DNA from: Mycobacterium colombiense
GTDB taxonomy: Bacteria > Actinomycetota > Actinomycetes > Mycobacteriales > Mycobacteriaceae
Length of the DNA: 40,318 bases
Direction: 5' to 3'
Assembly: GCF_003284935.1 (NCBI RefSeq)
Contig: NZ_QMEV01000048.1
Coordinates: 1-40,318 of the forward strand
The first letter of the stretch is position 1; the number at the start of each line of letters is the position of its first letter. The position numbers and the translations under genes were made by a program. Under the pieces are notes generated by a model, which was given only the letters and a program-made list of their open reading frames with translations, was not told where the DNA came from and did no database searches. Of the stretch, positions 16,018-24,951 are shown in pieces.

Positions 16018-16899
16018 ATGAAGGTCTCAGTCGTGGCCCCCGTCGCCGACGGTGTCACTGCGGACCCCGACTGGATGGTGGCCTTCGCGCGCCACCTCGA
16101 GGCCTGTGGGTTCGACTCGATCGTCGTCGTCGAGCACACCGTCTTGCTCACCCGCTACGACAGCGTCTATCCCTACGACAGTTCGGGCCGCGTCGGCCTG
16201 GCGGCGGACTGCCCCATCCCGGATCCCCTTGACCTGCTTGCCTTTCTGGCCGGCCAGACCAGCGGCCTGGGGCTGGCCACCGGGGTGCTGGTGCTGCCCA
16301 ATCACCACCCCGTGGTGCTGGCCAAGCGGGTCGCCACCGTCGACGCCCTGTCGGGCGGCAGGCTGCACCTGTGCGTCGGGGTGGGCTGGCTCTCCGAAGA
16401 GCTGGCCGCCTGCGACGTGGAGTTCGACAGCCGGGGACGGCGGGCCGATGAGCAGCTGGCCGTCATGCGCGCGTTGTGGGCGCAGCGGCCCGAGGGGGCG
16501 TCTTTCGCGGGCGAGTTCTTCAACTTCGAGAATGTCATGTGCTATCCGAAACCCGTTGCAGCCGAACGGTTCCCGATTCACATCGGCGGACACAGCCGAG
16601 CGGCCGCGCGCCGCGCCGGGCGCTTCGGTGACGGCTTCCAGCCGCTCGGGGTGACTGGGCCGCAACTCGCGTCGTTGATTGCGTTGATGCGCGACGAGGC
16701 ATCATCGGCGGGCCGCGATCCGGCGGCGCTCGAAGTGTCGCTGGGCCATTCGGTCGCCAAGGTCGATGCCGAGCGCGCGGCCGCCCTCGCCGATCAGGGG
16801 GCGGACCGGTTGGTGTTGGCCATGCCGCCGACGACCGATATCGAGCAGGCCAAGGACCTGTTATCGGCGTGCGCGCAACGGTTGTCGCTGAGCTCATGA
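16018..16899 (+). CDS. LLM-class (probably F420-dependent) oxidoreductase
   Basis: A 293-residue luciferase-like TIM-barrel protein starting MKVSVVAPVADGVTADPDWM. Family features are the catalytic-His region VVEHTVLL, the LATGVLVLPNHHPVVLAKRVATVDALSGGRLHLCVGVGWL block typical of mycobacterial F420-binding members, and HIGGHSRAAARRAGRFGDGFQPLG near 190-215. The cofactor is inferred from the family, and the substrate is unknown. The ribosome site is weak. Its stop overlaps the start of the next gene (ATGA), so the two are translated together. It follows malQ by 35 bases on the same strand. Confidence 0.88.
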   Translation: MKVSVVAPVADGVTADPDWMVAFARHLEACGFDSIVVVEHTVLLTRYDSVYPYDSSGRVGLAADCPIPDPLDLLAFLAGQTSGLGLATGVLVLPNHHPVVLAKRVATVDALSGGRLHLCVGVGWLSEELAACDVEFDSRGRRADEQLAVMRALWAQRPEGASFAGEFFNFENVMCYPKPVAAERFPIHIGGHSRAAARRAGRFGDGFQPLGVTGPQLASLIALMRDEASSAGRDPAALEVSLGHSVAKVDAERAAALADQGADRLVLAMPPTTDIEQAKDLLSACAQRLSLSS

Positions 16900-17366
16900 C
16901 GCTGTCCGCCGAGCAGCGGGCGGCGCTGAGCGATCTGGTGCACCGCTACGCGGCGCACGTCGATGACCGTGAATTCGGCGCTGTGGCGGAGCTTTTCAGC
17001 GCCGATGCCGAGCTGCTGGTGCCCGCGCCGCCGGCCGACTTGCGGCCGATCCATTCGCATCGCGGCCGCGACGCCATCGCGGCGGCGGTGGCGGCCGTGT
17101 CCGCGGTGGTCCGCACCGAGCACGCGATCGTCGGCGAGGTGTACGACGCGACCGGGCGACCCGATAGCGCCCGCGGGCGCATCGCGTGCGTCGCGCACCA
17201 CTGGAGCGAGCGCGACGCCGAGTTGGTGGACGTGGCGTGGCACCTGCGCTACGACGACGAGTACACGCTGACCGAGGCAGGCTGGCGGATTGGCCGGCGG
17301 GCGTTGACGGTCAACGCCATCGAGACCCGCCCGGTGCGCCGGCTGCTGCCGCGCGACACCGCCTAG
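16896..17366 (+). CDS. SnoaL-like / NTF2-fold protein
   Basis: A 156-residue protein starting MTLSAEQRAALSDLVHRYAAHVDDREFGAVAELF, the typical opening helix of the SnoaL-like (NTF2) fold. The fold is followed by the beta segments HHWSERDAELVDVAWHLRY and the closing WRIGRRALTVNAIETR. Members include steroid isomerases, dehydratases and hydroxylases and often act beside oxidoreductases. The ATG overlaps the stop of the LLM oxidoreductase (ATGA), which ties the two together. A shared substrate is plausible but unproven. No catalytic residue is assigned. Confidence 0.8.
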   Translation: MTLSAEQRAALSDLVHRYAAHVDDREFGAVAELFSADAELLVPAPPADLRPIHSHRGRDAIAAAVAAVSAVVRTEHAIVGEVYDATGRPDSARGRIACVAHHWSERDAELVDVAWHLRYDDEYTLTEAGWRIGRRALTVNAIETRPVRRLLPRDTA

Positions 17367-17599
17367 CGCCGATCTGCTAGGAGGTTCGTATAAAACTCAC
17401 AGCAATCGGCAAGGAACCGAGTTTGCGGAGCAAATCGGGCGTTCCATAGGCAATTGCGTCAACCGGCGTCCACGCGGAGGCAAATCCTGCCCGCTGGCAA
17501 CTGTTGTCGACGAACGTCTGGTCGAACCGCGGCCGGCCGTCACCCTTTTTTCCAATCAGACTTGGATTTATCCGGGTTTTTTCGTGTATTTTCAAGCCC
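17367..17599. other. Upstream region of the molybdopterin oxidoreductase gene
   Basis: 233 bp, clearly less GC-rich than its neighbours near 17549-17592. Two six-T runs (17550-17555 and 17576-17581) follow GC-rich or self-complementary stretches (GGCCGGCC; GGATTTATCC), so attenuation or termination before the next gene is possible. A minus-strand frame ending at 17377 is noted under rejected items. Confidence 0.4.
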
Positions 17600-19405
17600 G
17601 TGACGCAGGCCGAAAGCAAGCACGTTGGTCCGGAGGGAAACGGCTCAGCCTCGACCCTGACAGTGGGCACGCCCCTCACGTCCATCCCGGACTACCGCAA
17701 CGAGATACACACCGCCGAAGACGTCATCGATGTGGAGCATTACGGTGGCGGCTTCGATCTCACCAGGCGGGCCACCGCCCCCAAGCTGCGCATCGGCCGC
17801 GACCGATGGTTCAACCTGCTCTGGTTGATCCCGATCGGCTTTGCCGTGCTGATCGCCGGGATCGCGGTCGGCAAGGGCTTGCACCACGTGCCGGCGGTGC
17901 AGTCGTTCATTCAGCGCTACCCCGGCTCCGACAGCGCCGGCATCCCCCCGGGCCTGCCGGCGTGGATCGGCTGGACGCACTTCTTCAACCTGTTCATGAT
18001 GATGTTCATCATCAGGACGGGCATCCAGATCCTCTGCGACCATCCCCGCCTTTACTTCAGCCGCAACGCCACCCCCGGCAAGGACGAATGGCTGCGGGTG
18101 GGTCCGCCGGTTCCGGACGACGAGCTGTGGACCGCCAACGCCGACACCGTCGCCCTGCCCCCGCAATTGGGGCTGCCCGGCTTTCGGCACTCCATCGGCC
18201 TGGCCCGGTGGTGGCATCTGGGCGTCGACGTGCTGTGGCTCGTCAACGGGGCCGTCTTCTACGTGCTGTTGTTCGCCACCGGTCAGTGGCGCCACATCGT
18301 GCCGACCAGCTGGGACGTCTTCCCGAACGCGGCGTCGGTGGCCATTCAGTACCTGTCGCTGGACTGGCCGACCGACAACGGCTGGGTCGCCTATAACGGC
18401 CTGCAGCTACTCGCCTACTTCACCACCGTGTTCATCGCCGCCCCGGCCGCACTGATCACCGGACTGGGCATGTCGCCCGCGCTGTCCCAGCGGGTGCACT
18501 GGCTCAGCAAGCGGCTGAGCATCCAGCACGCCCGGTCGCTGCACTTCGTGGTGCTGGTCTACTTCCTGTTCTTCATCCTGGTGCACGTGACGATGGTGCT
18601 GACGACCGAGGCGCTGCGAAACCTCAACCACATGTTCGCCTCCCGTGACGACAACAGCTGGGTCGGTTTCGGCATCTTCTCCGCGGCCATGGTGCTGACC
18701 GCCATCGCGTGGGTTTGGGCCACGCCCTTCACCATTCGCCATCCCCGGGTGGTGCAACGGGTCGGCTACGCGTTGGTGGGCCCCTTCCAGCGGATGCTCG
18801 AACAGCTGGACCCCAAGCCCGGCGCCTTCACCGAAAAGGACATCTCCCCGCACCACTGGCGCAACGGCCGCCTACCCGAGACCGTCGAGTACAAGGAACT
18901 CGAGCGCGACGACTTCAAGGACTGGCGCCTCAAGGTTTACGGTCTGGTCGAGCACCCGATGGAGTTCTCGCTCGAGGACTTGATGGCGCTGCCCTATCAC
19001 GAGCAGATCAGCCAGCACTTCTGCATCCAGGCGTGGTCGGGCGTCGCCAAATGGGGTGGCGTGCAAATGAAAACGATCATGGACATCGTCAAACCGCTGC
19101 CCGAAGCGAAATGGGCGGTCTTCTATTCGATGGGGCTGGGCGCCACGGGCGGCATCTATTACAACGCCCACCACATCGGCCAGATGGACCACCACATGAC
19201 GATGCTGGCCTACAACATGAACGACCAGCAGCTCCCCTACATGCACGGGCGGCCGCTGCGGCTGCGCAACGAATTGCAGCACGGCTTCAAGCTGGTGAAG
19301 TGGATCAAAGGCATCGAGTTCGTCGCCGACTACCACGACATCGGTAGCGGCTACGGCGGCTATAGCGAAGACCACAAGTACTTCGGCCGCCACCAGACCC
19401 TCTAG
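17600..19405 (+). CDS. Membrane cytochrome b / molybdopterin (SUOX-type) oxidoreductase fusion
   Basis: About 601 residues from GTG 17600 (TQAESKHVGPEGNG). The frame is open further upstream to an ATG at 17504, but that extension does not look conserved-like and no ribosome site is clear. The N-terminal half holds about six membrane helices (near residues 75-95, 125-150, 205-235, 265-295, 320-345, 360-385) with His residues suited to bind heme (WTHFFN, RWWHLG, SLHFVVL, ILVHVTM). The C-terminal ~180 residues are a sulfite-oxidase-fold molybdopterin domain. C475 in HFCIQAWSGVAKWGG matches the molybdenum-ligating Cys of the family. An electron path between molybdenum and heme b at the membrane is inferred; the substrate is unknown. 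It is related to the shorter Rv0218 by description. Confidence 0.88.
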   Translation: MTQAESKHVGPEGNGSASTLTVGTPLTSIPDYRNEIHTAEDVIDVEHYGGGFDLTRRATAPKLRIGRDRWFNLLWLIPIGFAVLIAGIAVGKGLHHVPAVQSFIQRYPGSDSAGIPPGLPAWIGWTHFFNLFMMMFIIRTGIQILCDHPRLYFSRNATPGKDEWLRVGPPVPDDELWTANADTVALPPQLGLPGFRHSIGLARWWHLGVDVLWLVNGAVFYVLLFATGQWRHIVPTSWDVFPNAASVAIQYLSLDWPTDNGWVAYNGLQLLAYFTTVFIAAPAALITGLGMSPALSQRVHWLSKRLSIQHARSLHFVVLVYFLFFILVHVTMVLTTEALRNLNHMFASRDDNSWVGFGIFSAAMVLTAIAWVWATPFTIRHPRVVQRVGYALVGPFQRMLEQLDPKPGAFTEKDISPHHWRNGRLPETVEYKELERDDFKDWRLKVYGLVEHPMEFSLEDLMALPYHEQISQHFCIQAWSGVAKWGGVQMKTIMDIVKPLPEAKWAVFYSMGLGATGGIYYNAHHIGQMDHHMTMLAYNMNDQQLPYMHGRPLRLRNELQHGFKLVKWIKGIEFVADYHDIGSGYGGYSEDHKYFGRHQTL

Positions 19406-19507
19406 GCGAAACCGCGCGTCACCTCCGCCAAAGTCGTTTGTCCCGACAGCCCGTTGGGTAGCTCCAAGGAATCGGGCCGAAACGGAAGTGACAGCAGAGG
19501 AGACGCC

Positions 19508-19777
19508 ATGAGGCACCGCCCTGTCGACCATGATCGGACCGCTGACCCGCGGATGGGTGGGGCCGGGCAGACACCCGGGCTACTCGTGGTCGCCGCGGCC
19601 GCGTTGGCGTTCGTCGTGTGTGTGGCCAACTTCGCCCTGGGCCAGGTCGGCGCGGGGGTTGCCGCCGCGATCGTCGCCATGCTCGCCTTCGGGGCCGGGC
19701 TGTCCTGGCTTGCCATGGACCGCAGGCGAATTCGTGACGCCGAACGGCATTGGACGATCAGCCACCCGGCGCACTAG
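19508..19777 (+). CDS. Small two-helix membrane protein, UsfY-like
   Basis: 89 residues with a GAGGAG site 6 bases before the ATG. Two hydrophobic helices (about residues 26-45 and 48-68) are followed by a basic tail, WLAMDRRRIRDAERHW. The pattern of an N-terminal PVDHxRT motif, two helices and a G(L)xWLAxxxRRIR tail recalls UsfY, the small protein encoded in the mycobacterial sigF operon; this is from memory and needs a search. It lies 102 bases after the molybdopterin enzyme, so it may be co-transcribed, but its own good ribosome site and gap allow a separate promoter. Confidence 0.72.
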   Translation: MRHRPVDHDRTADPRMGGAGQTPGLLVVAAAALAFVVCVANFALGQVGAGVAAAIVAMLAFGAGLSWLAMDRRRIRDAERHWTISHPAH

Positions 19778-19810
19778 CGCCCGACCGGATGGGTCCGTAA
19801 TTGCAGCGCG

Positions 19811-20239
19811 TTATTGCAGCGCCGCCAGGTTGTTGACGGACTTTTGCACGTCGGACCGCAGCACCCGGGCGACCAATCCCCCGACGGGCCCGCTGAGCAG
19901 ACCGCCGCCGAGGTCGGCGGTGAGGTGAAACGTCGATCCGGGGTGATTGTCCGCGACGGTCATCGCCACGGTCAGGCGGATCCCGCCGCGCCCGCGGCCC
20001 TGCAGCTCAATCGCTTTCGGCTCGTCATAGCGGGTGACCTCCCAGTGGATGACGTTGCGGAAGCCCTTGACCTTGACGCACGACGAGATGCAGGTTCCCT
20101 TCTCGATGGTGTCGGGCACCGGCCCACGCCATCCGGCAAAGATCGTCATCCACTCGTCGAATCGGTCCAGGTCGGAGGCCAGCTTCCACGCCGCCTCCGG
20201 TTCCACCTGCGACGACACCGACACATCTACGCGAGCCAA
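19811..20239 (-). CDS. SRPBCC-fold protein (polyketide cyclase/dehydrase-like)
   Basis: 142 residues, starting at TTG 20239 (ARVDVSVSSQVEPEAAWKLASDLDRFDEW) with GGAGG 8 bases upstream. The open frame continues upstream but the good ribosome site decides this start. The DLDRFDEW segment and the C-terminal amphipathic helix (GLVARVLRSDVQKSVNNLAAL) are typical of the START/SRPBCC fold, which binds hydrophobic ligands. Mycobacteria have many such proteins of unknown ligand. The gene lies 107 bases after the Rv1780-like gene on the same strand. Confidence 0.82.
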   Translation of the reverse strand: MARVDVSVSSQVEPEAAWKLASDLDRFDEWMTIFAGWRGPVPDTIEKGTCISSCVKVKGFRNVIHWEVTRYDEPKAIELQGRGRGGIRLTVAMTVADNHPGSTFHLTADLGGGLLSGPVGGLVARVLRSDVQKSVNNLAALQ

Positions 20240-20346
20240 AGTCTTCCTCCCCTGGCGATCGGGAACGCCGTCGCCCACGGGGGCGACAGACGCACAACCA
20301 TGTCTGGGTACCCCGACGCCCTCACGCGTATTCGTGGGCGGGCCGG

Positions 20347-20904
20347 TCAGGGCCAGGCTGACTCCAGCTGCTGGGCCACATCGATGATTTGCGCCGCCTG
20401 CGACTGGGGCGTGTCGATCTCGGCGGCGACGTATTGCGCGATGAAGCGCCGGATCTCTCCGTCCACGCCCGCCAGGATGCGCAGCACCTCGCCGCGAATG
20501 GAGTTCGACGAGACGTTGACGGTGATGTCGGACGGTCGCGGTTTGGCCACGTCGACGATCAGCAACAGGGGTTCGGCCGCGCGCGCCGTCGCCCGCAGCT
20601 GGATGTCGCCGGAAACCACGAAACGCGGCTTGTCGAGCCACAAATCGATCAGCAGATCGATGGACAGCGGAATGTGGATGACGAAGGTGATGCTGTCGCC
20701 CAGCCGGCGCGTGACGCGGGGCTCGTGAATCTTGACGTTGGCACTGACCTTGGCGATCCCGCCGGGCCCCTGCGCAATCGGCTCCATGGCGAACTCACTG
20801 CCGGCGATGTCGGCGAACGCGGCGGCGACACGCTCGGGGGTGACGGCGACCTCGAAGAACCTGCGGCCAAACTCTTCGTAGGTGACATAATCGTGATTCG
20901 TCAT
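20347..20904 (-). CDS. Conserved mycobacterial protein, Rv1780-like
   Basis: 185 residues from ATG 20904 (MTNHDYVTYEEFGRRFFEVAVTPERV). An in-frame ATG at 20922, with AGGTG close upstream, would add six residues. A beta-rich middle (FVIHIPLSIDLLIDLWLDKPRFVVSGDIQLRATA) suggests a lipid-binding SRPBCC/START-like fold, but I see no diagnostic motif. It is read as the counterpart of Rv1780 from position: divergent from a DUF4407 membrane protein, like Rv1780/Rv1779c. The function is unknown. Confidence 0.8.
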   Translation of the reverse strand: MTNHDYVTYEEFGRRFFEVAVTPERVAAAFADIAGSEFAMEPIAQGPGGIAKVSANVKIHEPRVTRRLGDSITFVIHIPLSIDLLIDLWLDKPRFVVSGDIQLRATARAAEPLLLIVDVAKPRPSDITVNVSSNSIRGEVLRILAGVDGEIRRFIAQYVAAEIDTPQSQAAQIIDVAQQLESAWP

Positions 20905-21131
20905 AGGCTTATACCGTCTCATGTCACCTGCCGGAACGGTCGCTGATCTGCTCGCGTCGCCGCAATTCCGCGTCAGATGCCCCCTCGTTGGACCGGCGGG
21001 TGTGAGCGATGCGCGGCCGGGGATCTGCGTCGATTCCGCGGACTTGTGAAGCGCGCCACAGGCGGGGCGCTTCGATTCGATGTGTCGGGCGGTGGCCTGC
21101 GAGGCTTGATGGTGGAGGTGTGTGGAGCCCT
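20905..21131. promoter_or_regulatory. Divergent promoter region, Rv1780-like gene / DUF4407 gene
   Basis: About 227 bp between two divergent genes, so it must carry both promoters. I see no strong inverted repeat or clear core promoter. Frames that cross it are extensions of the DUF4407 frame or its shadow. Confidence 0.4.
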
Positions 21132-22952
21132 ATGCCCCAGGAAGTAATCGAGCAGCGCTCAGGCCTGGCCCGGGCGGCGGAGGCGCTCATCTGGTTGGGC
21201 GGCGGACACCGGCGCGAGCTGGGTGAGCGGCACGAGCGGTCCACCCACGCCGTCGCCGGCGCCGTTACGTTGTCGGGCGCGGCACTGGCGTGGCTGGTCG
21301 CGGCGCTCGCGCTCGCCGGCGCGACCCGTTGGCCGCTGCCGGCGGTGGTGGCGCTGACCCTGGTCTTCGGTGTGCTGGTCGGCGCCATCGGCCGCGGCAC
21401 CATCCCGGGGCCCGACCGGAGCCGGCCCGGCGTCCTGGGACGCGTCGCCGTGGCGGCGGCGGTGGGCGTGGTCGTCGGTGAGCTCGCCGCGCTGGTCCTG
21501 CTGTCCAGCTCGATCAACCATCGGCTCGACGAACGGGCGTTGCGCCACGCCGAATCGTCCCCCGCCGTCGCGCGTGCATCGGCGGCCCTTCAGCAGACCA
21601 GGGATGCCCGCGCCGCGCTCGACAACTCCGTCGCCCAGGCCCGTGACCGCCAGGACAAGGCCCTGGTCATCGCCCGCTGCGAGTACCACCCCACCCCCGG
21701 CTGCCCGCAGACCCGGATCACCGGCGATCCCGGCACCGGGCCCGAAACACGCACGGCGAACGAACTTCTCGCCGATGCCCAGCGCGAATTGGACACCGCC
21801 CTGGCGGCGCGGGACGGTCGGGCGCCAGGCCTGGACGCCACGATCTCGCGACAGGAGCAAGCGCTGCGCGACGCGCGGGACGGTGTCGTGTCGGACGCCG
21901 ACCGCGGCCTGGGCGCGCGCTGGGTGGCGATGAATGACCTCACCTCGGCCGACGCCGGCGCGATGACCCTGCGCCTGTTGACGATCGGGGCCTGCGTGCT
22001 GCTCTACACCGCACCCCTGATCCTTGGGTGCTGGCGCGGCGAGACGACGCACGACCGCCACGCCACCTCGCGGGCCGAGCGCGAACGCGCCGAACTCGAC
22101 GCGGACACCGCGATCGCCATCAAACGGGCCGAGGTGCGTCGGGAGGCCGAAATCCTCTGGGCCGAACACCAACTGACGCAGGCGCGCCTTGCCATCGAGG
22201 CGCAGACCCAGATCGATCGCGAGCAGCAGCGCCGCCGGGTTTCCGACGCTCTGCAGAGTCCGGTGCATGCCGCGTCGCTGCGGGAGTTCGAGTCGGACGA
22301 CGACGTGTACCTGCCGATCGCCGCCGAAGCCGAGGCGGCCAGCCGCGCCATCACCGCGGTGCCCGCACCGGAGCCGGCCGCGGGCCTGGTCGGCCCCCAC
22401 ACCGACATTCCGGAGCATCTGCCCGCTCCCCTGCCGACGGGCGGGGAGGTCGAGCAACACCAGGAACGGCATGCGTCGTCGATCCCCTCGATTCCGGACG
22501 CCACCAAGGCCGCTGCCCGCTGGATTCGCCCGCTGGTGCCGCCGTTCGTGGCCAAGGTCATCGACACCACCACCCAGCCGCTGCGCGCCGCGCGCCAGGT
22601 GTTCGAAGGCGTCCTCGAGGAGACCGGGGAGATCGCGTTCACGCTCAAGCGCACCCGCAAGGTGACGGTCAATTCCGAGGCCTCCGACACCCGGCTGTCC
22701 GGTCACCCCGCGGGTGAAACGCCTTCGGAACGAGCGGAATTCGTTGTCTCGTCGCGACACCACCCCGCCGGGCGCCCGCAGGGCCGGGTGTCCGGCCGCG
22801 AGTCGGGCCCGTCCCTGCCGGGGCGGGCCGACGCCGAGCGCCTGTCGGTCCGGTCCGCCGAAAGCGATCGCCGGCGTGCGCTGACGAAACGCGACGGTCC
22901 GCCGGAGTTGGGTCCGCCCGACGGCCCGCGCGAGCTGCCGCCGCCGAAATAG
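21132..22952 (+). CDS. DUF4407 membrane protein, Rv1779c-like
   Basis: 606 residues from ATG 21132 (MPQEVIEQRSGLARAAEALIWLGG). Three hydrophobic segments lie in the N-terminal part (about 45-65, 70-90, 100-125), and a fourth near 280-300 follows a long helical, probably periplasmic segment rich in Ala, Asp and Arg (DARAALDNSVAQARDRQDKA). This is the DUF4407 layout. A coiled-coil stretch (AELDADTAIAIKRAEVRREAE, about 320-370) and a charged, disordered tail rich in Pro/Arg/Glu follow. The function is unknown. Two Cys in CEYHPTPGC may form an extracytoplasmic disulfide. Synteny with malQ and the Rv1780-like gene supports the Rv1779c assignment. Confidence 0.85.
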   Translation: MPQEVIEQRSGLARAAEALIWLGGGHRRELGERHERSTHAVAGAVTLSGAALAWLVAALALAGATRWPLPAVVALTLVFGVLVGAIGRGTIPGPDRSRPGVLGRVAVAAAVGVVVGELAALVLLSSSINHRLDERALRHAESSPAVARASAALQQTRDARAALDNSVAQARDRQDKALVIARCEYHPTPGCPQTRITGDPGTGPETRTANELLADAQRELDTALAARDGRAPGLDATISRQEQALRDARDGVVSDADRGLGARWVAMNDLTSADAGAMTLRLLTIGACVLLYTAPLILGCWRGETTHDRHATSRAERERAELDADTAIAIKRAEVRREAEILWAEHQLTQARLAIEAQTQIDREQQRRRVSDALQSPVHAASLREFESDDDVYLPIAAEAEAASRAITAVPAPEPAAGLVGPHTDIPEHLPAPLPTGGEVEQHQERHASSIPSIPDATKAAARWIRPLVPPFVAKVIDTTTQPLRAARQVFEGVLEETGEIAFTLKRTRKVTVNSEASDTRLSGHPAGETPSERAEFVVSSRHHPAGRPQGRVSGRESGPSLPGRADAERLSVRSAESDRRRALTKRDGPPELGPPDGPRELPPPK

Positions 22953-22990
22953 CCTGCCGCCGTACCTGGACGCGCTAGGACTTCGACGCG

Positions 22991-23814
22991 TCAGGACTTC
23001 GTCGCCTCGACGAAGTAGCCGCGCGGTATCCCGGGCACCTCCAGCGGGACGACCGGATGATCCCAGCGATTCCACCTGGCGCCGGGTTCGGCGACGTCGG
23101 TGACCTTCGCGGTCCAGCCGTGCCGCTCGATCAGGGCGGCCGGCGCGTCGGTGCCGAACGTCCACGCAGCGCCGCTCTGCCGCATGTACTCGAGGGTGGG
23201 CTGCATGAAGTCCGCCTCCAGCAGCGTCGCGCCGACCAGGTCATAGCAGGCCCGCGAACCCGGTGCCGACAGCGCATCGATGCGGGCGAACACGAGGTCG
23301 ACGGCGGCGGCGTCGAGGTATTGCAGCAGCCCTTCGACGAGCCACGCCGTCGGGGCATCCGGCGAAAACCATGGGACAGCAGCGCTTTCGGCCAGTCATC
23401 GGCCAGATCGATGCCCACCGGGACGCGACGGCAGCGCGGACGCTCGCCCGCGAGCCGCTGATCCTTGATCGCCATCACCTGCGGCTGGTCGACTTCGTAG
23501 ACGGTGGTGCCGGGGCGCCACGGCAGCCGGTACGCGCGCGCATCCATGCCCGCGGCGAGGATCACCACCTGCGCTACGTCGGCCGACTCCGCCCTGTGCA
23601 ACGCCTCGTCCCAGAACCGCGTGCGGATCGCGATCTGCGGCGAGGACGCGCCCGTCGCCGCCGCCGCTCTGGCAAGCAGCGAGCGGCCTTCCGCGCCGGC
23701 CAGCCGGTCGGCGAACGGGTCGGTGAACAGCCGGTCCGGGCGCTCGGATTCCTCGGCACGCATCGCGGCGACCAGGAATCCGGTGTCCGCTACGGCTTGT
23801 CTGGTTTCTTCCAT
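22991..23814 (-). pseudogene. SAM-dependent methyltransferase (TIGR00027/LCMT-like), frameshifted
   Basis: The N-terminal frame runs from ATG 23814 (MEETRQAVADTGFLVAAMRAEES) through the family motifs RPDRLFTDPFADRLAG and AAGMDARAYRLPW to SHGF, then turns into Arg-rich nonsense. From the same point another frame continues with the expected family sequence (SPDAPTAWLVEGLLQYLD, then DLVGATLLEADF) to the normal end GYFVEATKS at 22991. One base is missing in the T run on the minus strand (AAAA at 23366-23369 on the plus strand), near codon 150 of about 274. Restoring one T rebuilds a full-length gene. Either a recent pseudogene or a homopolymer sequencing error is possible. It follows the AraC regulator gene by 7 bases. 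The intact family is an S-adenosylmethionine-dependent methyltransferase of unknown substrate. Confidence 0.85.
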
Positions 23815-23821
23815 GTGGTCA

Positions 23822-24706
23822 TCATCGGCGCGCCGGGCCGCGCGGTCTTGGATTTTTGTGCCCCTCCCACGGAACGTGGCTGGGCAACAGGATTCGCCGC
23901 CGCCGGTAGGACGTCGGCGTCATACCGCTGAACGCGCGAAACTCGCGCACCAGATGGGACTGGTCGAAATATCCCAGCTCGGCCGCGATGCGGGCGCCGC
24001 CGCTCGCGTCGTCGCCAAGCCGGCTCAGCGCTGCCTGGAACCGGCGAGCACGGGCGAATTCCTTTGGCGCCAACCCAACCTCGGCGCGAAACAGCGCGAT
24101 GAGCCGCTTGGTGGACAATCCCGTCATGCGGCGGACTTCCGCCAAGCGCACCGAGGGATCGGCCTCGATGGCGGCCATCGCGGCACCCACGCTCGGGTCT
24201 GGCTGCCTCGACGCGCCCGCCCGCGCGAGCAGGAACCGCTCGAGCAGCGCGAACCTGTCCGAGATCGACGGCGCCTCGATCAAGCGCTCGTGCAGTTCGC
24301 GTCCCGCACCGCCCCAGATCTCGCCGATGCCGACGGGCCCGCCGGCCAGGTCGCTCAACGACCTGCCCAGAAACGAAAAAGCGCCGCCCGGCCGGAAATG
24401 GATGGCCATGACGGGCTCGTCGGCCGCGATGTCCGACACGTAGGACACGTTCTGCGGTCCCGTGACGAACGCCGGCGGGACGCTCAGTTCGGTTGTGCCG
24501 TCGGCGGCATAGAAATCCAGTCGCTGTCGGTCGCCGACGTCGAAGACGACCGTCACCGCCCCGCGTGGCAGCGCCCGGCTCCGATAGCTGCCCCCGCGGT
24601 GCAACCAATGCCCAAAGAATTCGACGTGGTCGGCCAGCGGCCCGCGCGGGCGGTGCAGCCTGGGCCCCGCACCCATCGGCGTCACCACGCGATCGATTGC
24701 GGACAC
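23822..24706 (-). CDS. AraC-family transcriptional regulator
   Basis: 294 residues, GTG start (MSAIDRVVTPMGAGPRLHRP). The N-terminal sensing domain (about 20-170) has the LADHVEFFGHWLHRGG and ALPRGAVTVVFDVGD features of the AraC subgroup with a DUF6597-like domain. The C-terminal double helix-turn-helix (about 190-280) reads VRRMTGLSTKRLIALFRAEV, then the second helix IAAELGYFDQSHLVREFRAF and SGMTPTSYRRRR, a clear AraC signature. The methyltransferase gene starts 7 bases after its stop, so the regulator and methyltransferase form an operon; the methyltransferase may be its target or partner. The inducer is unknown. Confidence 0.93.
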   Translation of the reverse strand: MSAIDRVVTPMGAGPRLHRPRGPLADHVEFFGHWLHRGGSYRSRALPRGAVTVVFDVGDRQRLDFYAADGTTELSVPPAFVTGPQNVSYVSDIAADEPVMAIHFRPGGAFSFLGRSLSDLAGGPVGIGEIWGGAGRELHERLIEAPSISDRFALLERFLLARAGASRQPDPSVGAAMAAIEADPSVRLAEVRRMTGLSTKRLIALFRAEVGLAPKEFARARRFQAALSRLGDDASGGARIAAELGYFDQSHLVREFRAFSGMTPTSYRRRRILLPSHVPWEGHKNPRPRGPARR

Positions 24707-24951
24707 GCCGGCAATTGTCCCACCGACGCCGTCTCAGCGGAGCAGGTTGATCCCGTAGTCGGGCTCCGGACCGGACCGGATCGACCCGCGGCCCATCCGC
24801 CACCGCCGCATACCCCGCGCCCGTGTCGGCCAGTGCAGCCGCAGCCCGGCGGCACCCCCCTCCGGACGGGTTTTCGGGTCGATGTTGTTGGAGTTGGAGG
24901 CGGCCGGGTTACCCCTCGAAAGCTCGGCCGCCCCAACGTCTTGGTGCGCGC

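Noticed and set aside
17377..17685. 102-codon minus-strand frame before the molybdopterin enzyme, whose last ~50 codons look protein-like
   Set aside because: It overlaps the start of the molybdopterin gene, has no family signature I recognise and no start signal. At most a gene fragment.
23131..23814. Programmed frameshift in the methyltransferase gene
   Set aside because: The site is a short T run without a classic slippery heptamer and the family needs no frameshift; mutation or sequencing error is simpler.
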